Of a DNA stretch of 64,000 nt, positions 48,400 through 60,720 are shown one piece after another. Every line of letters begins with the position of its first letter. The first letter of the stretch is position 1. This DNA is from Agroathelia rolfsii (Eukaryota > Basidiomycota > Agaricomycetes > Amylocorticiales > Amylocorticiaceae): assembly GCA_018343915.1 (NCBI GenBank), contig JABRWF010000005.1:159001-223000 (forward strand). The letters are read 5' to 3'. The position numbers and the translations under genes were made by a program. The notes beneath the pieces are model-generated. The model made no database searches and was not told where the DNA came from. It saw nothing but the letters and a program-made list of their open reading frames with translations.

Positions 48400-51300
48400 T
48401 CAGAGCGGAGGTAACGGACGCCGACATTGCGGGCATATGTTCTGTTCAGAAAAAGTAGTGTTGAGAAGCACGTAAATGGCATGTGAAGACCAATAAAGTT
48501 GAACAAACCTTAATTGCAAGCCACTATGGTGTAAAAAAAGTAGTCATAAGATGATTATCACCATTAATCTATTGAATACATTTAAAAAAGTCTTGCTCAC
48601 CTGTTCAAGGCATGCAGTATGCTACGGATCGATGATTAGATATATTGCCTCCTCGGAAATGAGAGAACGCTGAACTCACGAATAAATGGTTGCAAGGCGC
48701 CAGGCTGTAGACCTTGCTCCGGACTGTACTTGGTTCACCGTCTACTCTTTCGTCTAACAAGAATCCTTTCTCTTCGTCTCTTTCTGCTTCTCTACCGGTT
48801 GTAAATATCGTGGCCATGCCAGGCCTAGGCACGTCGATCGAGTCCATGCAAATAACACAGTCTCCGACAGTGATCTCGTTCTGTGCTTCTCCTGAGCTTT
48901 CGCTCCTAGGGATAGGGAGAGATGGATGATAATTGTAAACTTGGGTCGCTTGGAACTAACGAGGATGAAATCAGTCAGCAAGAAAGAGATGACGAGCCTT
49001 ATTGTGCTCACCCGGCTTGGAAGGAAGAAAGCAGGTCCGAACTGATCTTGGATCCAAAGCAGTCCTACTTGTAGGAACATGGACAATCCCAAAAGCCACA
49101 TCCAACCTATAGAAACGCGAAAATTCGAGTTAAAAATTGCACTCTTGGATATCTTTCACTACATCAAGCTTACTCCTGGGCTGGACCTCGAGCACATTGG
49201 CTGGGCAAAGCAAGAAGTCTGGAAAGATATATGAGAGGATAAGATATGAGCCGATAATTGTTCAGAAATGGTGCTCACATCCAGCCATCCATAGTCTTCC
49301 TATGGTCGTCCCAACAAGGTACTCCATAGTGAGGGCACTGGACCGGCCTCGCCTCGCGGCGCGAACGGTCTGGGACATCCAGATGGCAATGTGCATACAT
49401 GAAAAAGTGAAGAGGAAAGCTGAAGGGGAGAGGACGATGCGCGAGAGTACCAAGAGGGATATGAGCGTGAAAACCACTGGAAACAAACATATCTATCAGA
49501 AGATCGTGTTATCAGATTGAACGGGCACGTACAAAGACGGAATTGAGGATCGTGAGGGAGCATGGAGTACACAATCCGGACTGTAGGTGGCACTGATAGC
49601 CTCGAACGTAGTCGAGCAAGGAACAATCGCGTTCGTAATATGGCGGCCCCTGGTAAAGACTGCGGATTGGAATCGATTGCAGGATCAGTTGCAGGCGGAG
49701 AGGCTGTATCCTCAGGGAGCTGGACTTGATGAATCAGTGCAGCGAATTGCTTCATGGGATACATTGATTAGCTACGTATAGTCGAACTATTCTGTATCAT
49801 ACTCACACCCTCTTGGTAAGACAATACTGACGCCATCATGGATGTGGCAATCAAGGAGAGGCCAACACGTTCTTCAGCCATAAGAGAAAAGGTGAAATGA
49901 GCTCCAAATGACAGCAAATCCATCATTGATTGGATAACAAAGGTCCAACGTGAGATGCGCGATAAAGCAGAGGGCGTAAGGGACTTCGATTGCTGCCGAG
50001 CGAAAACGATAATAAGACCTAGATAAACTACGCAAGAAAACCCGGCATCTGACGAGCGTAATTCATGGCTGAGAACACGTAGGCCGCACATGAACGAGAA
50101 AACATACAAGTGGTAACTTTGCGGAAAAACCTTTTGGAGCTAAAGAATGTACAGACGATGAGAGGCGTATGAGACGGTGGAGTCTAAGAAAACATACCGC
50201 ATTCCTTCTGTATTTTTTATTTCGAGTACGATACCACATTCACGGCTTATTAGAGCGCCATTAACATTCATTTTGGGCACGGGTATTGTCGAGATGCCAG
50301 TAGGATGTAATAACTCATCCTCGATGCTATGCATCTGTTCGTACGACATGTTTGCATACTGAACCTGACCATAAAACTCAAATGGACACGTAGTAACTGG
50401 TGATTCGTCTATCATACCAGGTTCACGTCTCTAAAAAAACAAAAAAGTAATTTTGGAGAGCTGTACCTGGTGTGGGGAGATCTTGGTTGAACGAGCCAGC
50501 ATCTACTAGCTCTTGTAGACGTCGTATTCTTCTGTCCAGCTCAGGCACGATGGCAGATGCAGTCTCGTTTACGATCGGTGCAGGTACCAGGGACGGTATA
50601 TTACGAATATCGATCTTGCGCCTTTGAATTTACGCTTAAGAAAGGAAATACGGAAGCTGCCAATCTTTGGCTCACCCGCCTGGTTCTGCGATCGCGTATA
50701 TTGAGCCGTTTTGCAGAAAATGAACGCCATGAAAGTCCATATGAAGCTCTTGCATCGTTTGATCGGTTATGTCAATTCTGCCCTATACATGTGAGAGTTC
50801 ACTAATAGCAGGCATGTGTGGGGTTAGATGTCATAAACGCACATGTACGAGCGAAATGCCCGGGACGGTACGTTCATCCTTCTCGACGAAGCTCAATTGA
50901 ACTTTATCCGAGGCCGTCCAGTTCCATTGCCCGAGGCGTTCTTGCACTTCCGTCATATTCAACTCAGCATCGGGGGTGGCATGCCAGTGATCGCTGACGT
51001 TATGAAATCTCATATCTCCGTTTACAAAGCCGCTGATGTTGGTGTAGTATGATGATACAAGAGGATCGGGTACTAGACCAAAACCAAGTGGTGTCATGTA
51101 CGTCTCGACGAGGGCATCTGTGACAGAGTCCCTACTTGGCTATTGCGCCAACACAACCTCAGACGATGTTACACATCCTATAAACGCCGGGCGCACCAGA
51201 GTGAAGTTGCTATCTGTTCCGTTTAGCCAAGCCGAGAAGTTAGACGCTTGATAAGTAAGGTTGTTCAAGGCTGCCTGATACTGATTGCGGGCGACAAATT

Positions 51301-51421
51301 CGTCGGAGGAGTGGTGTGTAAGCATAAATAAGAGGAACGTGATAAATAGGAACGATGGGATGGATCCACGCTGACGGCGGACATCCGGCTCAGGGGCAGC
51401 CTGAGGTGCTGGGGCTTCCAT
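48400..51421 (-). CDS. TUL1: Golgi/endosome RING ubiquitin ligase, Dsc1/Tul1 family
   Basis: Tul1/Dsc1 is the E3 of the Dsc complex, which ubiquitinates membrane proteins and, in several fungi, enables SREBP cleavage. The N-terminus has one membrane segment (FLFITFLLFMLTHHSSDEF), then a lumenal domain with N-glycosylation sites (NLTY, NGTDSNFT, NVSDHW). It continues with STIPVPKMNVNGAL and several membrane helices (CVVYLGLIIVFARQQSKSL, SRISRWTFVIQSMMDLLSFG). The C-terminus is a RING-H2: DCVICMD, a long insert, APCNHLF, HTACLEQ, WLAIK, NICPQCRRPLPPL. Two micro-exons encode HTACLEQ (48601-48621) and WLAIK (48509-48523), and the last exon is 48400-48441. The start is the ATG at 51421. Confidence 0.92.
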
Positions 51422-51866
51422 GGCGTTGCCTCAGTTGAGGACTCGAGTTATATGTAGGACTATAATACAGCAGAAATTAATGTTGTCGAGTAGTGTGAGC
51501 CCGGCGTGCAATGAAAATGGATGATGGTGTAAGGGTTACTACTACTTAGTATGCTTCGGCAGTGGCCGTGATTGCCTGAACAGGAGGCTTCCACGCGTCT
51601 GTCCATCTGATGACATGACAAATTGCTGCATATATCAATCGGTGGCCCCAATTGTTCCGAGCACTATCAAATGCCATACCACACGAAATAGCATGAACGG
51701 CAGCTTGAAACCAGGACATCCCATAGACATCCTTCATAAATCAACCATAGTCGCTGGCACACTCCAGACATTAATCTAGCTCAAGGCAATAGGATAAAAT
51801 TACACTAGTGTACATGCGCAATGAAAAAAAAAGGGGAATAGAAGACAATGCATGAAATGCAACTAA
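51422..51866. other. Intergenic, Tul1 promoter and H4 3' end
   Basis: 445 bp between the Tul1 start and the H4 stop codon. No gene is seen. Confidence 0.45.
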
Positions 51867-52342
<476 letters not shown>

Positions 52343-52681
52343 TGTTATTTGTAGAGTGAGGTTTCAAAAATGTGGAAGATGAGAGTGAAGTGTGGCAGAA
52401 AGCACCGAAAGGACGAGGACTATAACAGTGAGAATGGTGGACGTTGGGAAACCGCGCCTAGGATTATATGCAGGGATTAGGTGGCTGTGTCGGTTTTCGG
52501 TTTGTGTACATCATCACGCGCGCGCGTCACATCACGAGGCGCGTCGCGTCGCACGTGACATACACACGTCTCGTGCATATATAATTGCCGCGTCGCGTTT
52601 ACCTTGAATGTCACTCAGCTCTTCCTCCAACGCACTTGCAACACTTCCACAACAACTCCACTTTCATCTACTACATTCGCA
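52343..52681. promoter_or_regulatory. Divergent H4/H3 promoter
   Basis: 339 bp between the H4 and H3 start codons. A TATATAA box at 52578-52584 lies about 100 bp upstream of the H3 ATG. A CG-rich alternating stretch (about 52515-52555) and CACGTGA near 52552 occur between them. The shared interval should drive both genes. Confidence 0.75.
52578..52584 (+). promoter_or_regulatory. TATA box of histone H3
   Basis: A perfect TATATAA about 100 bp before the H3 start codon, in the divergent histone promoter. Confidence 0.6.
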
Positions 52682-53210
52682 ATGGCTCGCACTAAGCAGA
52701 CCGCTCGCAAATCTACTGGCGGCAAGGCGCCCCGTAAGCAGCTTGCTGCCAAGTCCTCTGCAGCTCGCAAGACCGCAGCTGTAAGTTCTCGTCCGAGTCG
52801 TGCCATACACCCTAACTAATCATTTTCCGTTAGCCTGCAGCTGCTGGTGGCGTGAAGAAGCCTCACCGCTTCAGGCCCGGTACCGTCGCTCTCCGTGAAA
52901 TTCGTCGCTACCAGAAGAGCACGGAGCTCCTTATCCGCAAGTTGCCCTTCCAGCGACTTGTTCGTGAAATTGCTCAGGACTTTAAGGTACTTCACCGGTT
53001 GCCTCTGATTGCTTTTCATTCGACTTACATTTCTCCCAGACCGACCTGCGCTTCCAGTCTTCTGCGGTCATGGCCCTTCAGGAGGCTGCCGAGGCTTACC
53101 TCGTCTCGCTATTCGAGGACACCAACCTGGCTGCCATCCACGCCAAGCGTGTGACCATCCAACCCAAGGATCTCAACCTGGCTCGCCGCTTGAGGGGCGA
53201 GAGGTCATAA
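52682..53210 (+). CDS. Histone H3 with a lengthened tail
   Basis: Three exons (introns 52781-52833 and 52987-53039) give 140 codons before the stop, four more than canonical H3. The start is [20 protein letters not shown], then [28 protein letters not shown], and a conventional core ([70 protein letters not shown]). Relative to the usual tail there are two extra residues between K23 and the K27-equivalent lysine and two more before GGVKK, so K27 becomes position 29 and K36 position 40. The first intron falls exactly in the altered part. Tail changes of this kind may be common in basidiomycetes. It pairs with H4, so it is probably a main replicative H3 rather than CENP-A. Confidence 0.98.
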
Positions 53211-53591
53211 TTTGCTGGGCATTGGACATTATTACTTTCGCTATCTTCATTTCCTTTTTCATCTTGCGCCACCTGTACTTGTATCATTCCTATTGTATAT
53301 CCCGCCTTAAGCGACTTAGATCGTCATGTTGGGCAATCCAAATATCATTTGTTTGGTAACTTGAGGTGTGTCTTATTAGTGAACTTGTTATGGTGAATGC
53401 CAGCGGTTGGTGTTTACTATTATGACGATACTATAGTGAGATGTATACAGTGCCTTGGTAAATTACATCAAGCGCCGATCAGAGTAGGTTCAAAGTCACG
53501 TGAGTGAGGTGTGAATACCACTAGATATTTAGAGCCCCTACAAAGCTGCCTGCATCGGGGAATAAAGGCAAGAAGTCAAAAGCGATGGTAA
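53211..53591. other. Convergent 3' region, H3 and rhomboid
   Basis: 381 bp between stop codons. It should hold both 3' untranslated regions. No gene is seen. Confidence 0.5.
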
Positions 53592-55131
53592 CTATTGTTC
53601 ACCTTCTTCCTCAACTAGCTCCTGGCCTTTCTCGTCCACGCCCGCCACCTCCATGGCAGCTTCTCTCCACGAATTCCACCACCTAGGCCCAAAGTACCAG
53701 TACCATGCACCTGCCATAGCACCACCTAAATGGGCCCAGTGGTCAAATATCCTCCAGCCACGAATGATACCAACCAAGTCGACGAGCACAAGTGCGCCCA
53801 CGCCAGCCTGCACAGGGAATGCCGGAGTAGGCGGGAAGATTAATGATACATACGTCTCGGGGAATGCGAGTGCCGTCAGCGTTACGGTAGCATAGATAGC
53901 TCCCGAGGCGCCAAGAGAAGGAAGGATGTTTCTAACTGCAGTATTTGATGCACTACTGGACGCGGAGACGGCCGAGGCGGACTTAGTGAGAGCGGAGACA
54001 AGCTTGGGGTAGACAAATCGTGCAGAGACGGTGTGAGAAACCAGTCCGGAGAAGAGGCCAGCTATGATATTAAAAAAAAAACGTTATCAGCAAGACGTGG
54101 CTAACCTGATGAAGATAAGGGGTCCTCACAAGATATGTAAAATGCAAGGAAGTGCCAGTTGGCCGTAGATTCGAGGGCTGTACTTGTGTGTTGCTGGGCA
54201 CGAGTGAGATATAAATGGGATGCCGCGCCTGATGGAAACATTCATGAGATCATAGAAGGGGCGACGGATTTACGATGCATATACGCACCAAAGCTTGATA
54301 GCGCTAGCATATTAAATAATAAGTGAGGTAGGCTATTGTGACTGCAAATAATTTGATTCAGCACCAGTGATAACCTTGAGTAAAAGGATCGAACCTGAAC
54401 ATGCTTGTAAACAGTGTGATGGTACGCCCACTCAATGGGTCATGGGTGAACCAACGTTGCATGAATCCGTTTCGGTTGAAACGAGGAATCTTCCAGGCCA
54501 AGTAGACAAGGACATTAACAGCACCTATTGTCCAACACCAACGACGCCCTTCAGACATATCGAGATACGGCTGGGCCAGTTCAACGTACGTCCTTATGAC
54601 AAAGGCACGCAAAGCTATGGGTAGATTGTCTGAAGCCTCTTTGACTTGTTGGAGCTGGGTTTGTATATACTGTATACAGCATTAGAAAAGGTTCTTTTTG
54701 ATAACATAGTAATCGAATTAACGGATTCATACCTTTCCGAGGGCAAGATATCTAGCCTTGCGCATTTCATCACTCGTGACTGGGCTATGACGGAAAAAGC
54801 CCGAGGATAACGCTGCGTAAATCTCCTGAGTGTCTATGTTGGTCTGCTCTGCGGCCCACGAGAAGAGTACGAGGCTGCCTGCAGTAGCAAAGAGTATTTG
54901 TCGGCCTATCTTGGGCCGACCAATGCGGGAAGTGAAAGAGAGTGAGGGATCGGCGTCTGTACTGCGTGCAAGTCGCTCTCGAAAGGACGGAAGACCGCGT
55001 GAAATTCTAGATAGAGTAGGAATGGATGCAGAGAGCGAAGGTTTGCTCGGCGAGGGTTGATTATGAGACGCATTGCGGAGGATAGAAGACGTATGCAGTG
55101 TCCTGAATGCTGTCCTTGGTAATCGTAGCAT
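53592..55131 (-). CDS. PCP1: Mitochondrial rhomboid protease (PARL/Pcp1 type)
   Basis: An intramembrane serine protease of the mitochondrial inner membrane; in yeast it processes Mgm1 and Ccp1. The N-terminus (MLRLPRTAFRTLHTSSILRN) is Arg/Ser-rich without acidic residues, a clear presequence. Rhomboid features follow: WCWTIGAVNVLVYLAWKI, HDPLSGRTITLFTSMF, HNSLPHLLFNMLALSSFG, the catalytic serine in LGASGAIYATVTLTALAF, and the catalytic histidine in IFDHWAHLGGAMAGAWYWYF. There are about five exons. The PARL-type first membrane helix (GRQILFATAGSLVLFSWAA) precedes the six-helix core. This is not the Golgi RbdB rhomboid that acts in SREBP processing, despite the nearby Tul1 gene. Confidence 0.93.
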
Positions 55132-55506
55132 AGCTGTCTATAGCAGAGTTGAACAAGCAAGTATGAAAATTTACTGGGACAGAATACTAGCAGCTAAGCT
55201 AGCTTTCGTGGTCAAATCTCAGCGTTTTTGGGAGACGAGACCTGCCAGCTGTTTGGGGAGCGGTCGTGAGTGAGTGTTAATATGTGAATTGTCAATGGGG
55301 CCTTGCCGAGAAGAGATGCGGTGTGTTACGTAATGCAATGTGAGCATATGTCGCAATGATGTTTTATCAAAATGACTCTTGAGCATGTATCCACATGCAT
55401 GCCAGGCATGGTTTAATACTAGTTAGTTTATGTACCTCCATGATATCATTACATTCACTCAAAGCATTGTTATATGTATATAATATGAGCGGCTACACCA
55501 CCATAA
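55132..55506. other. Intergenic, rhomboid promoter
   Basis: 375 bp between the rhomboid start and the F-box gene stop. No gene is visible. Confidence 0.45.
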
Positions 55507-57262
55507 TTACAGCACTTTTAAGGACCCCCTTCGTGTTCCAAGAATTATTGTACCGGTTATTTCAGAGAGGGAGCACTGGGTGATGTCATCTGTACGGTGA
55601 CACCAATGAGCGTTATAGAGTAGAATCATGGACATAATAGACAAACCTCGCAAGTCGTAGGACTCGCTCTCATATACTAGATGTCCATCTATGCGTGGTG
55701 TATTTGCATTAGGTCGCAAAGAATCCGTCTCGATTCCTACATCCGAATCTTCCAAGCCAGGCCGTGGTAAGGAGAAAGCATACACGCTCCTCTTTGTACT
55801 CTCCCTCGAACGCTCTACCCAGAGCCCCCTCATACCCTGATGTCCGAGTTTGAATGTGCTTACGAAGCCGTTTGTGCGTAAACCTTGGATGTTCTGATTC
55901 GGTGGCCCATTGACCGGCGCAGACGCAAACACAAGGTCATGCACATGAGCTAGCTTTAAAGAGAACAGAGCTATATCAGGGTTTCCATCATTAGCTCGCT
56001 CGTCAGAGGGTATTAGCAATCGAGCGTGGTAATGAAAAAGGCCTTTGAGGGAATCACTGGCGATGAATGATACTTTGACTATTCGCGAGCCTAGATGATC
56101 GGTGCTGATATCTAAAGTGGAGAACGATACATAGCGAAAAGTTGCGCCATGTGATTGTCGATAAACTAGGGTGGCAGCTTCTTCTGGAACAGACATGGAG
56201 GTTAGGGGGCTAAGTGTCTTTTGTGGCAGTTTCCACACTTCAATGGTGCGCATCCGTACGCATAATATATGATCGTCAACAATTTTCATCCCGGTGAGCC
56301 CATTCCACTATAGATGAGCAAATAAATCGCAGGAAATCCGAAAATCAACGGACAGAAAAAACATACCAACTCTGTATCATCTCCAGCACCAGGAAGTATT
56401 CTAACAAGGCGCGAAGATTTATAAATGCTATCTTGCAGATCGTACCAATAGGTCCAAATCTCAATCACAAGGTCATTAAGAGCGCCCAGTATGCATTGCG
56501 AAGTATCGATGAAGTAAAGGGCTGAGGGACCAACGATAACATGCAATAATTCAATGCTTAGGCTAGCTCCGACCGATATTCGGTATATTTCTGTGCTTAA
56601 ATAGAAAGTAGAAACAGTTGTTTGCGATGTTGAGGCTGTGGTCTAGGATCTAATGACATACCGTTGAATCTGGCTGACGCCTATGACAATCGATGACCCA
56701 TGCTCAGCTGCCCAAGAGGATTCATCGTCGAAACTCGCTACACATGTACGCAGATACCCGTGTTCCTCATTCAAGCGGTGGTGTAATCGTAAAGTAAATG
56801 GTGCAGACGAGAGATCCCAGACAAATAGAGACCAGTCGTATGTTAAGCAAACTAGCCAGACATTTCCCAATATTTGAACAAAGAAGTTGGATTCCTGGGT
56901 TGGTCGTGGTGGATGTAGTTCTGTCACCAGTGTCTCGCGCTTGTGTGACCATTTGACAGAGGCGATGTATGCTATCTTCATGCTTTGTTCTAAGTCTTGT
57001 ATTGGCATGTTCTTTGAAAGGGGGAGGGTGTGCCATAGGCGATGATGCAATGATCGCCATAATGTAGCTTCTTTGGCCAAGGCAAATAGCAAAGAGCAGG
57101 TCTGAAGACAGTAGAATGAATATATTTTGATCGGAGGGATTCGTGGCTGAGACGTACTTGACTTGTGTAGATGACATCCGGTATGTCTAGGTATGACATT
57201 ATTTGCACCAATGTTTCTTCAGGTAGATCTAGCAGACTTGCTGTTGATTTCGTATTCATCAT
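55507..57262 (-). CDS. F-box protein with beta-propeller-like C-terminus
   Basis: The first exon encodes a classical F-box start, ASLLDLPEETLVQIMSYLDI then PDVIYTSQTCSLLFALAKEA and LWRSLHHRLW, typical of Skp1-binding substrate adaptors of SCF ligases. The rest has repeating strand patterns with Trp/Asp ends: NVWLVCLTYDWSLFVWDL, SSIVIGVSQIQR, IVGPSALYFIDTSQCILGAL, VIEIWTYWYDL, MKIVDDHILCVRMRTIEVWK and, at the end, GTIILGTRRGSLKVL. This suggests a divergent WD-like propeller. The start is the first of two adjacent ATGs at 57262. A GT-AG segment near 55575-55650 is in an awkward phase and is left unspliced. The substrate is unknown. Confidence 0.8.
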
Positions 57263-57574
57263 GGTGCGGTAGCTTCGGGAAATCAAAAGGATAGTCGGAT
57301 TTCGCAAAACCTCCGAGTTGCCTGGGTCTGTTTCCGGCGCTGGAAGTATGAGCAAAAGTAGGAAACATAGAATTATCGTATTCTCAGCACCAAAATTCAA
57401 ATATTCAGAGTAATTGTGATTACATTAGAGCCAGATCACGATCATAGTAGGTGAAGAAAGTTACAACGGTGATGACTATTGCCAGCCACTGGCCACTCTT
57501 CGATTACATAACTGAGGCTGACTCTTATCCATTAAAGGAATTCAAGTTATTATCATAACTTTTGCGAGTTAGCA
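57263..57574. promoter_or_regulatory. Divergent promoter, F-box and methyltransferase
   Basis: 312 bp between opposed start codons. The frame upstream of the F-box ATG is open for a further 46 codons but has no ATG, so it is taken as leader. Confidence 0.45.
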
Positions 57575-58943
57575 ATGTACTACTATATATCCTTTCTGCG
57601 ACCACCACCAACATCATCGACAACTAATGCTAATGGGGGAACATCGATATCAATCACACCCCAGATAGCTAATGATCTACGTACTGAGTTCTTTGTCAAC
57701 ACTCAGGACATCTATTATCGTTGGCTTCGTTCTGCTCCTGCCCCTGTAACAGCATCACCCCCCGCAAAGTTGACAACATGGCACGGAGAGACTAGTGCCT
57801 ACAAAAGCATCTCAGTTCCTTTGCCCCAAGGCGTTCGTGAAAAAGATTCTTGGCGCTTGGTGCTTACTTCTGGCCCGAATGACCCTGGAGTAATTGCTCT
57901 TGGTGCCATCAATGCTCCCAAAAAACCATCGCTGCCGTATCCTGTTGCATCACTGCCAATATCATTCATCTCTCGCTCTGGCGAGGTGGTAAAGCAAGAA
58001 CAGATTGAGAGGAGATACGCCATCTACCTCGATAATACGCCCCTAATGATGGTCATCCGCGAACATACATCGTTTGACCTCGACAAGGTCGGATATAGGA
58101 TATGAACACAAAATTGACTACGGTGTTCATAAAAATGTAGAAAATATGGGATAGCGGAATCGGCACATCTTCGTGGCTTGTCGATCTCTGCACGGACAAA
58201 AGTGCAAACCAGGTTCACTTTGGTCTAAATAAGCAACTGCTCAGAGATGACAAAATAAATGTCGTTGAGCTCGGTAAGTGCCTTCCCGAAACCAGACTAG
58301 TTTTTCTTGTGCCAGGCTGAGAAGACTTGCAGGTACTGGGACAGGCATCTTGTCTCTTGTTCTGGCCGCAATTAGGTCCAGGCTTGGGCTCCAGCCAGCT
58401 CATATACTAGCCACTGACCTACGTACGTCCACTGTTTCCGATATATGCTTTTCCTTGATTGATTCTAACCTGCTACTCCTAAACAGCATCAGCAATACCC
58501 CTTATAGAACATAATTTCTCCGCTAATGCGGGCCTGTTCTCGACTCCAGCCGCCTCTCCTAAAGCACTGGTTCTCGACTGGGACGAAAAGGAGCTTCCCC
58601 TAGAGGTTAGGGGCATGACGAATATTGACATAATAATGTTTGTTTATTTCTTGATGTCTCATTGTATGCGTATAGGCTAACAAGTAAATATTCTAGGATG
58701 GCTGATATAGCATACAATACAGCATCATTCGCTGCGCTTGTTGACACAGTCAAGTCACTTGCAGCTATACATGCTCCAGAGTCCCAGCCCTTGGTTTTAT
58801 TAGGATACAAGAAGCGCGATCCTTCTGAAAAAGAGTTATGGGATATGCTTGAGAGCGAGGCTGACATACGATTGACACAGATTGGAACTGAAGTAGGCAT
58901 GGGTAAAGAGGTAGTAGAAATTTGGGTTAGTTCTCCTACATAG
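57575..58943 (+). CDS. Protein-lysine methyltransferase, METTL21/EFM family (copy 1)
   Basis: Seven-beta-strand methyltransferases of this group (Methyltransf_16) modify lysines of elongation factors and chaperones. Five exons (introns 58088-58140, 58274-58332, 58423-58486, 58638-58696) give 377 residues. The SAM-binding region reads KIWDSGIGTSSWLVDL, VVELGTGTGILSLVLAAI, ILATDL and SAIPLIEHN. ALVLDWDEKELP precedes the family DxxY-type motif in ADIAYNTASFAALVDTV, then PLVLLGYKKRDPSEKELWDM. The N-terminal 170 residues are variable. The GTGTG loop is joined across an intron, and alternative acceptors were not found. The target protein cannot be told from sequence. The next gene, 170 bp downstream in the same direction, is a second member. 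Confidence 0.87.
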
Positions 58944-59112
58944 AGACGATAGCCATGCCAATGAATTTGTTGGACCATTTTGTTTACAAAATAATTATTA
59001 TAGGTTGGATAACGTGATTTGCATCATAATGTACCTATTAAATGATCTAATGTTAGGATCCCGACTTGCAACTCGACTCCCATGTGTTATTACTGCAGTA
59101 TACCGTCGCTCC

Positions 59113-60264
59113 ATGGCCTCCACTGAGACTGAAGATACAGATCCGAAGCGGCAGCAGTTGGTCGGACCGTTGAGGATACCATCGGATTTAGAGCCCATCA
59201 TTGATGCAGATGAAGAGGTCATTTTAACTTCCCCATCTTGAGTGTTGACCTCGAGACGATCAAATGATGCACTACATCGATGTGTTGCCCTTATACAGAT
59301 ATTCTTGCTGTACACTGAATTACAGCGCATACCCTCGTCCATTGGTGGCCATGGCCTTGGTCACATCGACTCGCGAGCGGATGTTCTCTCTGTAAGGTTT
59401 GAGCTGATGGACGCCCAGCGTGAATCGGACGTGGTTGTCTCAAAACGCGGTAAAAAGAAATCAAGGAAGGGGGCCAATAGGCTGGGCATGACGGAGATTG
59501 AGATCCATCTAGCACAAAATACAACTGCGCTAAGGAGTCGCAATGGCGATACGGGCAGTGTTTTGTGGCGAATTAGGTATGGAAAGATCTTACTTGCGAT
59601 TGGACGTATTGATAGATAACCAACACCATCTATAGCTTCGCATTTGTACAGCAGATTTTGCAATGGCACCATGAAAAGGCCACGGATAAGTTATTCGACT
59701 TTGATGCACTTCGCCAAGCAAACGTTATTGAATTAGGGTTGGTTGCATTGTATTACTTTTGATGACGACATCTCTGACAAGACCACTGCTTTTGTTAGGG
59801 CTGGTACTGGGCTTGTTTCGATCCTACTATCCCCTCTAGTGAAACACTACACGGTGACAGACTTGGGCGAGCTGCTGCCGCTCATAACAAAAAACATCTC
59901 GTTGAATGACCTGCGGGATAATATCGCCATTGCAGAGTTGGATTGGCTAAATTTACCGCCTGCCGCACGGTTGCCTACGCCGCCAAACACCGGATTAGAT
60001 GGCCGCCCAGGTTACGATCTGATTTTAGCCCTGGACACTATTTACCACCCAGCACTGTTGCCTGCGTTTGTGAACACTCTGGATGTGCTGGCGACGGCGG
60101 GACAGACCGCCGTTTTGGTTGGTGTCGAGCTGCGGGCCGAGGAAGTCGCACGAGAGTTTTTAGATCGGTGGTGCCACTTGGGCAGCTGGACGGTCTGCAG
60201 GCTTGGCGAGACGGGATGGTCTCTGCCGTTTGTGTTCTGGCTTGGATATAAGAATGCGGCATGA
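59113..60264 (+). CDS. Protein-lysine methyltransferase, METTL21/Rrg1-like (copy 2)
   Basis: Four exons (introns 59218-59298, 59577-59635, 59738-59798) give 316 residues. The chain has IFLLYTELQRIPSSIGGHGL, TEIEIHLAQNTTALRSRNGD, TGSVLWRISFAFVQQILQW, then the SAM loop VIELGAGTGLVSILLSPL, HYTVTDLGELLPLITKNI and LDWLNLPPAARLP. The DxxY-type motif sits in LILALDTIYHPALLPAFVNT, followed by AVLVGVELRAEEV and WSLPFVFWLGYKNAA. Insertion of a basic patch (SKRGKKKSRKGANRLG) between early strands is unusual. It resembles the S. pombe Rrg1-type subgroup more than copy 1, so the tandem pair is probably old or coincidental rather than a recent duplication. Confidence 0.87.
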
Positions 60265-60720
60265 GTCTTGGGCTTGGAAATATAATTACTAAGTACAACG
60301 TGTACTTGTTGCCGTAGACTAGGTGTTGCAGCCCTAAATGGAAGTCCGGTGATGCGATGGCCGGAGATCTGATCCCATTAGTACAAAATATACTATATAT
60401 GGCACATTCGGCATGGTTTTACACCATAAAAGGCAGCCCCCGGAGGGTGCAGAGGGTACATGTATTTGGCCTTGGAAGCTGTGAAGCGACTCCATTTCTC
60501 CTTCTTGTTGCGCTTGGCCGCTGCTTGGGTTGACCCTTTTCTCCTCCCCTTTCCCTCGCCCCTCTCTTTTTCTTCTCTTAAACAGCTCCGTCTCTTCTCG
60601 TTGACCGAGAAATCACCTCGCAAATCGACCCCCTTGATCGCTCTCTCATCAACTCTCATCGCAAGCATTACTAATAAATATCACTAATAATCACTAACTA
60701 ACTCGACGTGCTTTCTCAAT
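60265..60720. promoter_or_regulatory. Upstream region of the aspartic protease gene
   Basis: 456 bp with a strong CT-rich tract (about 60531-60600), a common fungal promoter feature. A CATAAAAGG sequence near 60425 could act as a distant TATA-like element. Confidence 0.5.

Noticed and set aside
53592..55131. Rhomboid plus the nearby Dsc/Tul1 ligase as a sterol-sensing (SREBP) module
   Set aside because: The rhomboid has a mitochondrial presequence and PARL/Pcp1 features, so it is not the Golgi rhomboid of that pathway; the proximity is likely chance.
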